Shown here: positions 5,490 through 5,525 of the stretch, piece after piece
Layout: each line of letters opens with the position of its first letter
How positions within the stretch are numbered: position 1 is the stretch's first letter
Origin: Methanocalculus sp.
Lineage (GTDB): Archaea > Halobacteriota > Methanomicrobia > Methanomicrobiales > Methanocorpusculaceae
Direction: 5' to 3'
Length of the DNA stretch: 5,525 nt
Assembly: GCF_030651615.1 (NCBI RefSeq)
Contig: NZ_JAUSCG010000096.1
Coordinates: 1 to 5,525, forward strand
Notes under the pieces: model-generated
The model's database searches: none
Told to the model about the DNA's origin: nothing
The model's input: only the letters and a program-made list of their open reading frames with translations
Position numbers and translations under genes: made by a program

Positions 5490-5497
5490 ATTATAAC

Positions 5498-5525
5498 ATT
5501 CTGGTTGATCCTGCCAGAGGCTATT
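5498..5525 (+). rRNA. rrs: 16S ribosomal RNA, 5' end only
   Basis: The sequence ATTCTGGTTGATCCTGCC followed by AGAGG is the near-universal archaeal small-subunit rRNA 5' end, including the CTGGTTGATCCTGCCAG primer-site block. Only the first 28 bases are inside the window; the gene continues to the right. It is transcribed away from the tyrS operon. The exact mature 5' end is assumed from the usual archaeal ATTC(T/C)GG start. Confidence 0.96.

Larger units (their letters stand above)
4690..5497. other. 808-bp non-coding region between divergent tyrS operon and rRNA operon
   Basis: No convincing protein gene lies here. The short minus-strand frames have no family resemblance, no ribosome binding sites and no fit with the gene layout. 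The left third (4690-4940) shows little beyond a GU-closed near-palindrome at 4776-4795 and the weak tyrS TATA element. From about 4960 to the 16S start, the DNA is rich in TATA-like elements and perfect inverted repeats, listed separately. This is the expected place for rRNA promoters and the pre-16S leader. Confidence 0.8.

Overview
The window comes from an archaeon. It ends in the canonical archaeal 16S rRNA 5' end (CTGGTTGATCCTGCCAG from position 5501). The protein genes are archaeal types: a Hel308 helicase, a two-KH-domain Dim2/Pno1-like protein, a RIO1 kinase and an archaeal-type tyrosyl-tRNA synthetase. The moderate GC content, codon use and protein style suggest a euryarchaeal methanogen, perhaps Methanomicrobiales. 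That placement is inference, because only 28 bases of 16S are visible.

Layout: positions 1-2113 (minus) hold Hel308, which runs off the left edge with only its extreme C-terminus missing. Positions 2114-2357 are a gap with the probable hel308 promoter and a perfect 11-bp hairpin just past the next transcription unit. Positions 2358-4689 (minus) form a tight operon read in the order tyrS, rio1, KH/dim2-like, with gaps of 6 and 19 nt. Positions 4690-5497 are about 800 bp of non-coding DNA between the divergent tyrS operon and the rRNA operon. The 16S gene starts at about 5498 (plus).

Functionally, the window joins translation and small-subunit assembly. TyrRS charges tRNA. RIO1 and Dim2/Pno1-type KH proteins act in late 30S/40S maturation and pre-16S 3'-end processing. 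These genes lie back to back with the 16S gene whose product they help mature. Hel308 is a separate DNA repair and replication-fork helicase.

The least ordinary part is the rRNA upstream region. It carries three or four TATA-like elements and is dense in perfect inverted repeats. Three of the TATA-like cores lie exactly between the arms of a 6-7 bp perfect inverted repeat, with a different arm sequence at each. A further element at 5152-5184 has two interleaved, mutually exclusive hairpins. These could be tandem, individually addressed rRNA promoters, or hairpins of a long structured leader RNA. The sequence alone does not decide. I found no mobile element, CRISPR array or tRNA gene.
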